Source: an uncultured Rhodospirillaceae bacterium (GTDB taxonomy: Bacteria; Pseudomonadota; Alphaproteobacteria; Rhodospirillales; Casp-alpha2). Taken from it: a stretch of DNA of 64,000 nucleotides. The stretch covers positions 186,001 through 250,000 of the forward strand of contig CAJWCU010000003.1 of the NCBI GenBank assembly GCA_913030825.1, read 5' to 3'. Under the pieces are notes generated by a model. That model was not told the origin of the DNA, made no database searches, and saw only the letters and a list, made by a program, of their open reading frames with translations. Position 1 is the first letter of the stretch. Every line of letters begins with the position of its first letter. Below are positions 9,720 through 20,663 of the stretch, piece after piece. Position numbers and translations under genes: made by a program.

Positions 9720-10512
9720 GGCGTCTTTCAATATCCGTCAATAGGAGAAGAACGCCCTCGGGATCGCTCACGCTGGGTGTCTTCGAGGCCGTCATCCTCC
9801 ATGTTTTTTCCGACTCGGTCAATTCCGCATCGGCGCCCCGGCCTTTTAAAAACAGAAGTTGTCCACTGGTTTTCAACAGGTTTTCCGACATCGCCAGCAA
9901 TTTCGGCAGGGGCGCCAAAGCCCGCGCGGTGATGACGTCATAACCGTCGGCCGCCTCGTCGGCCGCCCCGCCGCCCATTGCGTCCCCGACCGCCTCGATC
10001 CGGTTGTTGAGGACGCGCGCATGGGTGCCCATTACCCGATTGGCCTCGCGCAGGAAGGCGGCCTTGCGCCCGTCGCTTTCGACCAGGTCAAGACAGGCCG
10101 CCGGGACGTCGCCCCGGGCGACGTCGGGCCCCTCCCCCACCCGCGGTTCGGAGCCGACCCCAAAGGCCGCCAGGATCAGGCCGGGCAATCCCGCGCCGGA
10201 GCCCAGATCGCAGACCCGCAGCGGCCCGGCGGGCAACAGCGGCATCACCTGCCCGCAATCCAGGATATGACGGCGCCAGACGTCGGCCGCCGTCGCCGGG
10301 CCGATCAGATTGATGCGGCGCTGCCATTTCAAAAGCAAGCCGACATAGGCCTCCAGCCGCGCCTTGGTCTCGACCCCATCCGCACGTCTGTCCAATCCCA
10401 GAGCCGTGAAAACGGCATCGGGCATCGGTGATATCTCGAGATCGGCGGCGCCATCATTGGTCGGGGCGGACGTCGCGCCGGGTTCGGGGGGCGATTGTTT
10501 CACGTGAAACAA
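9712..10512 (-). CDS. rsmG: 16S rRNA (guanine527-N7)-methyltransferase RsmG
   Basis: A SAM-dependent methyltransferase that modifies G527 in the 16S rRNA. The SAM site is VCDLGSGAGLPGLILA, preceded by the family helix YVGLLLKWQRRINLIGP and followed by ITARALAPLPKLL. The reading frame opens with TTG at 10512 and spells MFHVKQ because the start region coincides exactly with a parS palindrome; a GTG three codons in, or the ATG at 10425 (MPDAVF), are alternative starts. With the long start the protein is 266 residues, longer than E. coli RsmG (207), with a low-complexity first 30 residues. It begins 19 bases after mnmG's stop. Confidence 0.93.
   Translation of the reverse strand: MFHVKQSPPEPGATSAPTNDGAADLEISPMPDAVFTALGLDRRADGVETKARLEAYVGLLLKWQRRINLIGPATAADVWRRHILDCGQVMPLLPAGPLRVCDLGSGAGLPGLILAAFGVGSEPRVGEGPDVARGDVPAACLDLVESDGRKAAFLREANRVMGTHARVLNNRIEAVGDAMGGGAADEAADGYDVITARALAPLPKLLAMSENLLKTSGQLLFLKGRGADAELTESEKTWRMTASKTPSVSDPEGVLLLLTDIERRHG
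10496..10511. promoter_or_regulatory. parS centromere site 1, inside the rsmG start
   Basis: TGTTTCACGTGAAACA is the exact 16-bp consensus parS palindrome known from Bacillus and Caulobacter ParB work; here the symmetry extends one more base on each side (TTG...CAA). It overlies the first codons of rsmG. ParB encoded 1.7 kb away should bind it. Confidence 0.92.
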
Positions 10513-10531
10513 TAAACGGGCGGACGGCGCC

Positions 10532-12418
10532 TCAGGCGCTCATCCGCGCGTCCCGCCGCTTGACGTGGCTCAGCAAGATCGTCAGGGCCGCCGCGGTCAC
10601 ACCGGGCACCCGCGCCGCCGCGCCCAGAGTCGCGGGCCGCGCCTGCTTGAGCTTCTCACGCACTTCGTTGGACAGACCGGACACCGCGTCGTAATCCAGA
10701 TCGTTCGGCAGGGTCAGCCCTTCATCCCGGCGGAAAGCGCGGATATCGGCTTCCTGCCGGGACAGGTATTGGGAATACCCGGCCTCGACCGTCAACTGGG
10801 CCATGATGTCCGGGTGGATCTCCCCTGTTTCCGGCCAGTGATCCATAACCATCTGCGGCGTCACGCCGGGATAGGAGAGCAATGTCCAGGCGCTGCGCTT
10901 CTGACCGTCCTGATTGACGGCGAACCCCGCCTTGGCCAACGCCGTCGGACTGGCCTCCAGCCGCTCGAGCAATCGGCGGCCCAGGGTCAGGCCCGTCTGT
11001 TTGCGGGCGAAAGCGCGGGCGCGGGGTGCCGTGACGCAGCCAACCCCCATACCCAGCGCGGTCAGACGTTGGTCCGCATTGTCGGCCCGCAGCTTCAAGC
11101 GGTATTCCGCCCGCGAGGTGAACATCCGATAGGGCTCGCGCGTCCCCAGGGTCACCAAATCATCCAGCATCACGCCGATATAAGCATCGGCGCGGTCCAA
11201 GGTGAACTCCCGGGCCGGGCCGGGCGCGCCGCCGGCCCCCGCCAACAAGGCCGCGTTGATCCCGGCGATCAGGCCCTGGGCGCCGGCTTCTTCGTATCCG
11301 GTCGTTCCGTTGATCTGTCCCGCCAGGAATAGGCCCGGCACCCGGTGGGTTTCCAGGGTCGGACAGAGCTGACGCGGATCGACGAAATCGTACTCGATGG
11401 CATAGCCGGGGCGGATCATCTCCGCCCGCTCCAGCCCCGGGATGGTCTTCAGCATCTCCAGCTGAACCTCCTTGGGGAGCGATGTCGAAATACCATTGGG
11501 ATAGACGGTCGGATCGTCCAGGCCCTCCGGCTCGAGGAAAATCTGATGGCGGTCCCGGTCGGCGAAGCGGACGACCTTATCCTCGATCGACGGGCAATAC
11601 CGCGGACCCGTGCTTTCGATCTGCCCCGAATACATGGGCGACCGTCCAATGTTGGCGCGGATCAGCTCATGGGTCGCAGGCGTCGTTTCGGTAATGCCAC
11701 ACGGGATCTGCGGCGTCGTGATCTCATCGGTCAGGTAAGAAAACGGCACCGGCGGGGTGTCACCGTGCTGTTCGTCGAGACCGTCCCAATCGATGGTACG
11801 GCCGTCAAGCCGTGCCGGGGTCCCGGTCTTCAGCCGCCCAAGGTCGAAGCCCAGGCGGCGGAACGTATAGGTCAGACCAAGCGCCGGTTTATCCCCCACC
11901 CGGCCCGCCGGAATCCGCGTTTCTCCGATATGGATCAGGCCGCGCAGGAAGGTGCCGGTGGTAATGACCACGGCGGCGGCGGAAAACTCACGGCCGTCGG
12001 TTGTCCGAACGCCGGACAGGCGTCCGTTGGCGCCGAAGATCAGATCGTCCACCCCGCCCTCGACAATGGTCAGATTATCCTGTTCGGCCAGGATATCCTG
12101 AACCGCCTGGCGATAAAGCTTGCGGTCGGCCTGGGCACGCGGGCCCCAAACGGCAGGACCCTTCGATTTATTGAGCATACGGAACTGAATACCGCCCCGG
12201 TCGATGGCCCGGCCCATAACGCCATCCAGCGCATCGATCTCGCGCACCAATTGGCCCTTGGCCAAACCGCCGATGGCCGGGTTGCAGGACATCTCCCCGA
12301 TGGTCGCGGCCTTGTGGGTGAGCAAAAGCGTGCGCGCGCCGGCCCGCGCCGCGGCGGCCGCCGCTTCGGTTCCGGCGTGCCCGCCGCCCACCACGATGAC
12401 GTCGAAAGTCCGGTCCAT
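10532..12418 (-). CDS. mnmG: tRNA uridine-5-carboxymethylaminomethyl modification enzyme MnmG (GidA)
   Basis: A 628-residue FAD enzyme that works with MnmE to install cmnm5 on the wobble uridine of several tRNAs. The FAD Rossmann motif [12 protein letters not shown] is near residues 8-19; the two GidA signatures [15 protein letters not shown] and [16 protein letters not shown] are intact, and length matches E. coli (629). Start set at ATG 12418 ([10 protein letters not shown]); the longer frame is unconserved leader. Between it and mnmE lies a 494-base gap with the second parS. Confidence 0.97.
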   Translation of the reverse strand: MDRTFDVIVVGGGHAGTEAAAAAARAGARTLLLTHKAATIGEMSCNPAIGGLAKGQLVREIDALDGVMGRAIDRGGIQFRMLNKSKGPAVWGPRAQADRKLYRQAVQDILAEQDNLTIVEGGVDDLIFGANGRLSGVRTTDGREFSAAAVVITTGTFLRGLIHIGETRIPAGRVGDKPALGLTYTFRRLGFDLGRLKTGTPARLDGRTIDWDGLDEQHGDTPPVPFSYLTDEITTPQIPCGITETTPATHELIRANIGRSPMYSGQIESTGPRYCPSIEDKVVRFADRDRHQIFLEPEGLDDPTVYPNGISTSLPKEVQLEMLKTIPGLERAEMIRPGYAIEYDFVDPRQLCPTLETHRVPGLFLAGQINGTTGYEEAGAQGLIAGINAALLAGAGGAPGPAREFTLDRADAYIGVMLDDLVTLGTREPYRMFTSRAEYRLKLRADNADQRLTALGMGVGCVTAPRARAFARKQTGLTLGRRLLERLEASPTALAKAGFAVNQDGQKRSAWTLLSYPGVTPQMVMDHWPETGEIHPDIMAQLTVEAGYSQYLSRQEADIRAFRRDEGLTLPNDLDYDAVSGLSNEVREKLKQARPATLGAAARVPGVTAAALTILLSHVKRRDARMSA

Positions 12419-12912
12419 GGACCGATATCCTGATTTGCCCCGAATTAGGTCCCCATTCCGGCCCCTCGGCGGGCCGGTCCTCAGGGCCGGAATGTAGGAA
12501 CTGTCCCCCGCCAAGTCAAATACCTTCGCAGATCATGACCAAGCCCCCATCGGGCCGGAACGCTGCGACTTCTCCCGGCAAAAAACACGGCAACCCCCCG
12601 CTACGGGCCAGGACCGATCCCTCTTTGCCTTCGCGGGCCCCAGCAACCCGTCGACGTCAATCTTGACGGCCCTTCCCGCTGACTGGCCCCGCTTCATGCT
12701 CTGTAAAAACAGCGTCGGAGAGACGAATGTTTCACGTGAAACAATCTATCGCCGCACCCACCGTCTTCATCCCCCTTCCGGATGGATCGGCCAATTCTTC
12801 AAATTTTTTACCCCAAATAGGGCACTCTCATTCACTTCTTATAAATGCCTAGTATCAAGATGAGGGGAAAGTGCCATATATATAGTGGGTCATCAGTTAG
12901 GATTTTTAAAAA
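12419..12912. other. Long mnmE-mnmG intergenic region with parS and AT-rich segment
   Basis: This 494-base gap contains no supported gene. The left half is ordinary high-GC DNA; it then holds the second parS (12728-12743) and an AT-rich right half (12841-12900 has 23 G/C in 60). Within the right half, GGCACT (12821) can pair with AGTGCC and CTCAT with ATGAG to make a long-armed hairpin, and a 14-base palindrome GATTTTTAAAAATC (12901-12914) overlaps the mnmE stop codon. A TATATATAT run on the minus strand could serve as a -10 for mnmG, but no convincing -35 accompanies it. Confidence 0.6.
12728..12743. promoter_or_regulatory. parS centromere site 2, between mnmG and mnmE
   Basis: A second perfect TGTTTCACGTGAAACA palindrome, 2.2 kb from the first and about 10.6 kb from the candidate origin. 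It lies in non-coding DNA, so unlike site 1 it is not constrained by a protein sequence. Confidence 0.92.
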
Positions 12913-14280
12913 TCACTTTCCGATACAAAAATCCGAAAAGATCACGTCGAGCAAATCCTCCACGTCGACCCGCCCCGTAATCCGTCCAATTGCCCGCGCC
13001 GCGAGCCGTAACTCCTCCGCCGTCAATTCCGAACCCCGGTCGGACCATCCGGCCAGGGCCGCTTCAAGCGATGCCCGGGCTTCTTCCAGTGCATGGCGAT
13101 GGCGTGCCCGGGTCGGTGCCGGCGCGGCACCCGCCCCGGCCAGCGCCAGCCCCCGCACCCGCGCCGTCAAATCCGCGAGAAACGCGTCCACACCTTCGCC
13201 CGTTTTCGCCGACAGCGGCCGCACCGCAGCGCCATCGAGATCGGCCCCGTCCAACGAGACACCCCCCAATCCACCGAGATCGACCTTGTTCAGAAGCACC
13301 ATGGCATTACCGTCAGCCGCCAATGCCCGCAAGTCGGTGGGAACATCCGGCCAATCCCCAGGCTCCAGCACCAAAAGGCGCAGGTCCGCACGATCCGCAC
13401 GATCCGCCGCGCGCCGCACGCCTTCCCGCTCAATCGCGTCGTCGCTGTCGCGCAGGCCCGCCGTATCAGCGACGACGACCGGCACGCCCCCAAGGTCGAG
13501 ATGCACCTCGATCACGTCACGGGTCGTCCCCGCCGTTTCCGACACGATGGCCGCATCGCGCCCGGCCAGCAGATTCAACAACGTCGATTTCCCCGCGTTG
13601 GGCCGCCCGAGCAGCGCAAGATGCACCCCAGACCGCAGGCGTTCCCCACGCCGCCCGTCGTCCAGATGGGCCGAAATCTCGCCGGCCAAGACCGCCAACC
13701 GGTCCTGTGCCGCCCGATCGATTTCTTCCGGCAAGTCCTCGTCCGCGAAGTCGATGGTCGCCTCGACATGGGCAATCGCCCCGATCAGGCGCTGGCGCCA
13801 ATCCTCGTAGAGCTTGCCCAGGCTCCCCGCCGCCTGGTCGAGCGCCTGGCGCCGCTGTTCCGCAGTTTCCGCATCGACCAAATCGGCGACGGCTTCGGCC
13901 TGAGTCAAATCCATCTTGCCGTTGAGGAACGCGCGGCGGGTAAATTCCCCCGCCTCGGCCGGACGCAGCCCCCCGATCCGCCCTAGGGCCGACAGAACAC
14001 CCTCGACCACCGCCGAGCCGCCATGCAGATGAAACTCGGCGACATCCTCCCCCGTGAAACTGGCCGGGCCTTCGAACCGAAGCACCAGGGCCCGGTCCAA
14101 AAGGTCACCGCTCGCCGGATCGATCAGGTCCCGAAGCGCCGCCACGCGCGGTGCCGGCAGCGAGGCACCGGGGCACAGACTGGATATGGCATTGGCGGCG
14201 CCCGGACCCGACAGCCGAACCACCGCGACCCCGGCGCGCGCACCGCCGCTCGCCAAGGCGAAAATCGTCGCGTCGGTCAC
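12913..14280 (-). CDS. mnmE: tRNA modification GTPase MnmE (TrmE)
   Basis: A 455-residue GTPase partner of MnmG. It has the N-terminal tetrahydrofolate-binding domain (FALASGGARAGVAVVRLSG), the helical domain, and a G domain with P-loop GRPNAGKSTLLN, the switch TAGTTRD, DTAGLRD and NKVD. The last residues FCIGK preserve the CxGK motif needed for activity. I prefer the GTG at 14280 (TDATIFALASG follows) because family members start here; a GTG at 14295 gives five extra residues. The stop codon lies within a 14-base palindrome. Confidence 0.95.
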   Translation of the reverse strand: MTDATIFALASGGARAGVAVVRLSGPGAANAISSLCPGASLPAPRVAALRDLIDPASGDLLDRALVLRFEGPASFTGEDVAEFHLHGGSAVVEGVLSALGRIGGLRPAEAGEFTRRAFLNGKMDLTQAEAVADLVDAETAEQRRQALDQAAGSLGKLYEDWRQRLIGAIAHVEATIDFADEDLPEEIDRAAQDRLAVLAGEISAHLDDGRRGERLRSGVHLALLGRPNAGKSTLLNLLAGRDAAIVSETAGTTRDVIEVHLDLGGVPVVVADTAGLRDSDDAIEREGVRRAADRADRADLRLLVLEPGDWPDVPTDLRALAADGNAMVLLNKVDLGGLGGVSLDGADLDGAAVRPLSAKTGEGVDAFLADLTARVRGLALAGAGAAPAPTRARHRHALEEARASLEAALAGWSDRGSELTAEELRLAARAIGRITGRVDVEDLLDVIFSDFCIGK

Positions 14281-14411
14281 GGCCGGCCCGCCCACGATCG
14301 GTAAAATGAAGCCGTTTTCGACAGATGTTCGGATCGTCGGCCGGTCATACGGTATGGCCTCTCATCCCCGGGATCGGCCGCCATCCGGCACGGACGGCAC
14401 CCTCCCTGCTG

Positions 14412-14765
14412 TCAGTCAGGGTCGTCTTCCGGGCGCAGCATCAGGCCTTCGGCCCGCCCGCCGTCGCGCATGTGTTCTTCCAGAACACGGTCGACGTCTT
14501 CCCGGGTCTCACAACGATACCAGACCCCTTCCGGGTAGATCACCATGGTCGGTCCCAACTCGCACCGGTCGAGGCATCCGGCGGAATTGATCCGGACGTT
14601 CTTGAGGCCCAGTTCCTTCGCCCGCGCCTTCATGTAGTCGCGCAACTTGACCGAGCCCTTAGCAAGGCAACTGCCGCGGGGATGGCCCGCAGGGCGTTCA
14701 TTGGTGCAGAAAAATACATGCCGGTCGAAATACATCGGCGGATCGTCATGGCCGTCGGTGGTCAC
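14412..14765 (-). CDS. Thioredoxin-like (2Fe-2S) ferredoxin domain protein
   Basis: A 117-residue protein of the thioredoxin-fold [2Fe-2S] ferredoxin family. The four presumed cluster cysteines are in FFCTNERPAGHPRGSC and AGCLDRCELGP, and the surrounding pattern (HVFFCTN near the N terminus, YPEGVWY toward the C terminus) is typical of this family. Its precise electron partner is unknown. It overlaps the upstream DUF6489-like gene by 4 bases (ATGA), so the two are likely co-translated. Confidence 0.88.
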   Translation of the reverse strand: MTTDGHDDPPMYFDRHVFFCTNERPAGHPRGSCLAKGSVKLRDYMKARAKELGLKNVRINSAGCLDRCELGPTMVIYPEGVWYRCETREDVDRVLEEHMRDGGRAEGLMLRPEDDPD

Positions 14766-15040
14766 TTCTTGTCGTCCTTTTTCTTGTTTTCGGCCTGGGC
14801 GTCATCGCCCGCCATGGCCGACATCTGATTCCAGAACATCTTCTGAATCTGCTCGAACCCCTGCACCCCGCCGGGGAACCAGGTGTTGAACATGGTCTCC
14901 GGGTCCAGCGCCGAGAGATTGGCCCGCATGCGCTCTTCCAAATCCTTCATCAACGCGTCCTGCATCGGCTTCACATCGGGTAGGCCGAGAAACTTCCGCG
15001 CCTCTTCGGGCGTGCAATCGATATCCACGGTAATCTTCAT
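14762..15040 (-). CDS. Small DUF6489-like protein
   Basis: A 92-residue protein starting MKITVDIDCTPEEARKFLGLPDV, with a central Trp/Phe-rich helix region (FNTWFPGGVQGFEQIQKMFW) and a Lys/Asp tail. It resembles what I recall as DUF6489, a small alphaproteobacterial family of unknown function; this is from memory. An AGGAGG ribosome site lies 11 bases before the ATG at 15040 and only 2 before an ATG at 15049, so I prefer the inner one. The tail and amphipathic middle recall the phasin/PhaP-like style, but I do not claim this. Confidence 0.7.
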   Translation of the reverse strand: MKITVDIDCTPEEARKFLGLPDVKPMQDALMKDLEERMRANLSALDPETMFNTWFPGGVQGFEQIQKMFWNQMSAMAGDDAQAENKKKDDKK

Positions 15041-15260
15041 GTCGGACATTGCCTCCTCGCGCGGCGGGACGCCGCCAGGGTCCATGCATCAACAGGGCCG
15101 GTTCATCCCTGCGGCCTTTGCATCCGAATGCCAAGACAGGTATGCCTTGAATGCACAAGCCAGAGCCCCAAACTAGCCAGGACAAGGCCCCCTTGGCAAT
15201 CAGCCATCACCCGGCGCCGCATCATGACGCGCCGCCCACCACACCCCGAAAGCCAGCGCC

Positions 15261-17333
15261 ATGACCGAAAACCGCCTCGCCCAGGAAACCAGCCCCTATC
15301 TGCTGCAGCACAAGGACAACCCCGTCCATTGGCAAGCCTGGGGACCCGAAGCCCTGGCCGAAGCCCGCGACGGAAACAAGCCGATCCTGCTGTCGGTCGG
15401 ATACGCCGCCTGCCATTGGTGTCACGTCATGGCCCACGAAAGCTTCGAAAACCCACAGATCGCCGAACTGATGAACCGCCATTTCGTCAACATCAAGGTC
15501 GATCGCGAAGAGCGCCCGGACATCGACAACATCTACCAAAGCGCGCTTGCCATGATGGGCGAACACGGCGGCTGGCCGTTGACCATGTTCCTCACCCCGG
15601 CCGGAGAGCCGTTCTGGGGCGGCACCTATTTCCCGCCGGAGCCGAGATACGGCCGCCCAAGCTTCCCCCAAGTTCTACAGAGCCTGGCGGCGACCTATCA
15701 CGGCGAGCCGGAGAAGATCACCGAAAACGCCACCCGCATGCGCGAAGCCCTCGCCAATCTCGCCACGCCCAAGGGCGGCGGCACAATCGGCCTGGACGCC
15801 TTGGACGGCATCACCGAACAGATGCAGCGCTTCGTCGATCCAGTCAACGGCGGCACCCATGGCGCGCCCAAGTTCCCGCAGCCGAGTTTCTTCCAAGCCC
15901 TGTGGCGGGCCCATCTGCGCAATCGCGGGCCGCTCTACCGCGAGGCCGTGACCGCGACCCTCGCCAATATCTGCCAGGGCGGAATCTACGATCACCTGGG
16001 CGGCGGCTTCGCCCGCTATGCCGTGGACGCTCATTGGCTGGTCCCGCATTTCGAGAAGATGTTGTACGACAACGCGCTTTTGGTCGAGTTGATGGCCGAG
16101 GTCTGGCCGTTCATGGAACCGGGGCCCAAGGCCGACCTGTTCAAGCAGCGCACCGAAGAAACGATCGCCTGGATGCTCCGCGATATGCGCTCATCCGATG
16201 CCGGCGCACGGGACAGATCCGACGCCGATCCGGCGGCGCCCTATGCCTTCACCTCTGCCTACGATGCGGATTCCGAAGGCGTCGAAGGAAAGTATTACGT
16301 CTGGACCGCCGAAGAGATCGACCGCCTGCTGGGAGACGACGCGGCGCGCTTCAAGACCGCCTACGACGTCACGCCCGGCGGCAATTGGGAAGGCAACACG
16401 ATCCTAAACCGGTCCTACGATTCGGAAGCGGGGCACCCGGACCTTGAACGTTTCCTGGCCCAATGCCGCGATATCCTTCTGCCGGAGCGGGAAAAGCGCA
16501 CCCCGCCGCAACGCGACGACAAGGTTCTCGCCGATTGGAACGGCTTGGCCGTCGCCGCCATGGCAAAAGCCGCCGCCGTCTTCGCCCGGCCCGACTGGCT
16601 GACCGAGGCCGAACGCGTGTTCGATTTCATCGTCACGGAACTATCCGCATCGGACGGGCGCCTCCATCACACCTGGTGCGCCGGGCGCGCCGCCCACCCG
16701 GGTGTTCTGGAAGACTACGCAAACCTCGGCCGTGCCGCCCTCGCCCTTCACCAAGCGACCGGTAATTCAGCCTACCTCGACCGCGCCCGCACCTTCGTCG
16801 ACACCTTGAACGCTCATTTCTGGGATGACGCGAACGGCGGATATTTCATGGCCGCCGACGACACCCCCGACCTCCTGACACGGTCGAAACCGATCCACGA
16901 CAACGCCGTGCCCGCTGGGAACGGCATCATGTTGGAAGTCCTCGCCCGCCTGCATCACGTCACCGGCGATGGGACCTACCGCGACCGGGCCGACGCGCTG
17001 ATCGCCTCGCTCACGCCTGAAGAGCCCGCGCATCTCGCCCACCAGCCGACTTTCCTGACCGGTTTCGAAATCCTGGAAGCCGCCGTGCAAGTCACCGTCG
17101 CCGGGACGGGAGAGCCCGCCGATGCTCTGATCGATGCCGCTCTCGCCTCCGGCCACCCCCGCCTGATCCTCAACCGCACCACCGACGGCACCGATTTGCC
17201 CCCAAGCCACCCCGCCGTCGGCAAAGGTCCGGTCGACGGCACCGCCGCCGCCTATGTCTGCGTCGGCCAGACCTGCTCCCTTCCGATCACCGATCGGACC
17301 GCCCTCAGCCAAGCCCTCCAGGCGCAAACCTAA
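15261..17333 (+). CDS. Thioredoxin domain-containing DUF255 protein (YyaL/SPATA20 family)
   Basis: A 690-residue protein with an N-terminal DUF255 thioredoxin-like domain. It begins [14 protein letters not shown] and has the signature CHWCHVM with [15 protein letters not shown] after it, then a long (alpha/alpha)6-barrel region resembling glycoside-type or epimerase folds ([28 protein letters not shown]). The family is widespread but its reaction is not established; a redox or glycan-related role is suggested by the two folds. It diverges from the DUF6489-like gene and is followed 22 bases later by ogt. Confidence 0.92.
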   Translation: MTENRLAQETSPYLLQHKDNPVHWQAWGPEALAEARDGNKPILLSVGYAACHWCHVMAHESFENPQIAELMNRHFVNIKVDREERPDIDNIYQSALAMMGEHGGWPLTMFLTPAGEPFWGGTYFPPEPRYGRPSFPQVLQSLAATYHGEPEKITENATRMREALANLATPKGGGTIGLDALDGITEQMQRFVDPVNGGTHGAPKFPQPSFFQALWRAHLRNRGPLYREAVTATLANICQGGIYDHLGGGFARYAVDAHWLVPHFEKMLYDNALLVELMAEVWPFMEPGPKADLFKQRTEETIAWMLRDMRSSDAGARDRSDADPAAPYAFTSAYDADSEGVEGKYYVWTAEEIDRLLGDDAARFKTAYDVTPGGNWEGNTILNRSYDSEAGHPDLERFLAQCRDILLPEREKRTPPQRDDKVLADWNGLAVAAMAKAAAVFARPDWLTEAERVFDFIVTELSASDGRLHHTWCAGRAAHPGVLEDYANLGRAALALHQATGNSAYLDRARTFVDTLNAHFWDDANGGYFMAADDTPDLLTRSKPIHDNAVPAGNGIMLEVLARLHHVTGDGTYRDRADALIASLTPEEPAHLAHQPTFLTGFEILEAAVQVTVAGTGEPADALIDAALASGHPRLILNRTTDGTDLPPSHPAVGKGPVDGTAAAYVCVGQTCSLPITDRTALSQALQAQT

Positions 17334-17355
17334 GCCACAGCCGGAGACCCCCGCC

Positions 17356-17814
17356 ATGGCCGATTTCTATACGTCGATGAATTCGCCTGTCGGGCCTTTG
17401 ACCATCTTCGAAACCGACGGTGCGATCGTCGCCCTGGAATGGGGCCGCGTGCCCGCCTCCCGTTCTTCGCCCCTCCTGAACGACGCGACCCGGCAATTGA
17501 CGGCGTATTTCGACGGTCACCTAGAAACGTTCGACCTGCCGGTTGCCCCCGCCGGATCCGACTTCCAGCACCGGGTCTGGCGGGCCATGTCGGAAATCCC
17601 TTATGGGCGAACCGAAACCTACGGCGCGTTGGCCCATCGCATCGGCGGCGTGGCACGCGCCGTCGGCGGCGCATGCGGCGCCAATCCGATCCCCATCATC
17701 ATCCCCTGCCACCGCGTCACCGGCGCCGGCGGCCGAATGACCGGGTATTCAGCAGGCGAAGGCATCGAAACCAAACGCGCCCTTCTCCGCCTCGAAGGCG
17801 CCACGCTGATCTGA
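17356..17814 (+). CDS. ogt: Methylated-DNA--protein-cysteine methyltransferase
   Basis: A 152-residue suicide DNA-repair protein that removes alkyl groups from O6-alkylguanine. The active site IIIPCHRVTGAGG is intact with the acceptor Cys, preceded by FQHRVWRAMSEIPYGRTETYG and the DNA-binding wing. It is the short Ogt type without an Ada regulatory domain. The start at ATG 17356 follows 22 bases after the DUF255 gene, likely in the same transcript. Confidence 0.93.
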   Translation: MADFYTSMNSPVGPLTIFETDGAIVALEWGRVPASRSSPLLNDATRQLTAYFDGHLETFDLPVAPAGSDFQHRVWRAMSEIPYGRTETYGALAHRIGGVARAVGGACGANPIPIIIPCHRVTGAGGRMTGYSAGEGIETKRALLRLEGATLI

Positions 17815-17973
17815 TCCGCCGCGCCCACGGTATCTCTCTTCCCGTCCGCCGCGCGAAGGCCCTTGCCCCATGGCCCGCCCATGACCAAGATGGCCCCACA
17901 CAAACCAAACCCCAGACAAGAGGTCGCCCGGCCCCCTATCCGCCGCGCCGACCCCAACCGGAGGATTTCCCAA

Positions 17974-18948
17974 ATGACGAAAGCAATTCGCTTGTATGAA
18001 AACGGCGGCCCCGAGGTCTTCAAATACGAAGACGTCGAAGTCGGCGATCCTGGCCCCGGCCAGATCAAGATCAAGCAGACCGCCATCGGCCTGAACTTCA
18101 TCGACGTCTATCAGCGTACCGGCCTCTACCCGGCCGAGAGCTTCCCCGACATCGTCGGCATGGAAGCCGCCGGCGTCGTCGAAGCGGTCGGCGAAGGCGT
18201 CACCGACAAAAAAGTCGGCGACCGCGTCGCCTATTGCATGATCAAGGGGGCGTATACGGAAGCCCGCTGCGTCGAAGCCTGGAAAGCCGTCAAGTTGCCT
18301 GACGCCGTCGACGACAAGACCGCCGCCGCCATGATGCTGAAGGGCCTGACCGCCCATTATCTTCTCCATCGCACCTATCCGGTGAAGCCGGGCGACCCCG
18401 TTTTGGTCTATGCCGCCGCCGGCGGTGTCGGCCAGATCCTCTGCCAATGGGGCAAGGCGCTGGGCGCAGTCGTGATCGGTTGCGTCGGTTCGGCCGAAAA
18501 AGCCGAAATCGCCAAGGCCGCCGGTGCGGCTTATGCGATCAACTACTCGGAAGAAGACATCGCCGAGAAAGCCCGCGAATACACCGGCGGCGAAGGCGTC
18601 GCCGCGGCCTATGACAGCGTCGGCAAGGCGACCTTCATGCCGTCGTTGGACTCGCTGCGTCCCTTTGGCGTCTTGGCGACCTACGGCAACGCGTCGGGTC
18701 CGGTCGACCCCTTCGCCCCTGCGATTCTCGGCGGCAAGGGATCTCTCTACGTCACCCGCCCGACTCTGGCGACCCATACCCGCAACCCGGAAATCCTCGC
18801 CGAGGGAGCCAATGCCCTGTTCGACGCGGTGACCTCCGGCACGGTCAAAATCCACATCAACCAGGAATACGCCCTGGCCGACGTGGCCAAGGCCCATACG
18901 GATTTGGAAGGCCGCAAAACCACCGGCTCCTCCGTGATCATTCCGTAA
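17974..18948 (+). CDS. NADPH:quinone oxidoreductase (zinc-free MDR family)
   Basis: A 324-residue medium-chain dehydrogenase of the quinone oxidoreductase (QorA) branch. Features are the N-terminal GroES-like domain (GLNFIDVYQRTGLYP, GMEAAGVVEAVG) and the NADPH Rossmann fold (VLVYAAAGGVGQ); zinc-liganding cysteines of alcohol dehydrogenases are absent. The start at ATG 17974 is preceded by CCGGAGGA. It is transcribed toward rho, from which it is separated by a strong bidirectional terminator. Confidence 0.9.
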   Translation: MTKAIRLYENGGPEVFKYEDVEVGDPGPGQIKIKQTAIGLNFIDVYQRTGLYPAESFPDIVGMEAAGVVEAVGEGVTDKKVGDRVAYCMIKGAYTEARCVEAWKAVKLPDAVDDKTAAAMMLKGLTAHYLLHRTYPVKPGDPVLVYAAAGGVGQILCQWGKALGAVVIGCVGSAEKAEIAKAAGAAYAINYSEEDIAEKAREYTGGEGVAAAYDSVGKATFMPSLDSLRPFGVLATYGNASGPVDPFAPAILGGKGSLYVTRPTLATHTRNPEILAEGANALFDAVTSGTVKIHINQEYALADVAKAHTDLEGRKTTGSSVIIP

Positions 18949-18969
18949 GATCGACCGGCATCAGCCAAA

Positions 18970-19003
18970 AAAAGCCCCGGTGGAGCGTTCCACCGGGGCT
19001 TTT
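18970..19003. terminator. Bidirectional intrinsic terminator between quinone reductase and rho
   Basis: A perfect 15-bp stem (AAAAGCCCCGGTGGA with its complement) and a 4-base loop GCGT. On the plus strand it is followed by TTTTCTTTT; on the minus strand by a run of seven Ts. It lies exactly between the convergent 3' ends of the quinone reductase gene (18948) and rho (19025). Confidence 0.85.
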
Positions 19004-19024
19004 CTTTTAGCTGGGACTCGAGAC

Positions 19025-20281
<1,257 letters not shown>

Positions 20282-20663
20282 TCTGTGGCCTGATCGGTCG
20301 ATGGGAAAGACAGGGAGGGATGGAATGGGGAGAAGGTAAAGCCTGGCGAACGGTATTGCCGGGGTGGAAACGGCGAGGCAGGCAGCCGACGGTCGCGGGC
20401 CCCTTCATACCGGGATGCTCGGCGGGGACCATTGCTAGACATCGGACGCGCCAGGGCCGGGATAAACGCCGGATTGGTCTCCGGATTATTCGTTCGTGAT
20501 CGAATGGTTCGGGGTCTTCAAGAAAACCGGACGTTGGTCCAGACCCTGGATTTGGCGGGATGCCGTCCGCGTCGGCATGGAGCGATGATTAACGAAAGCG
20601 GAAAATCAAGTCAATTGAACTTTTTGTTCCGTTCCTTTGACGTGTTCCGCAAAGCCGGCCTGC
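20282..20663 (-). other. rho leader region without a recognised gene
   Basis: This 382-base gap separates the hemJ 3' end from rho. No protein-like frame was supported; a plus-strand frame at 20432-20698 has no recognisable features and no ribosome site. The right half is AT-richer (20597-20640) and contains a candidate promoter for rho. Long rho leaders in other bacteria are autoregulated by Rho; nothing here proves that. Confidence 0.5.
20587..20614 (-). promoter_or_regulatory. Candidate promoter of rho
   Basis: On the minus strand TTGACT (20609-20614) is followed after 16 bases by TTAATC (20587-20592), a good -35 with a mediocre -10. It would start transcription about 300 bases before the rho ATG. 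Support is by consensus only. Confidence 0.35.
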
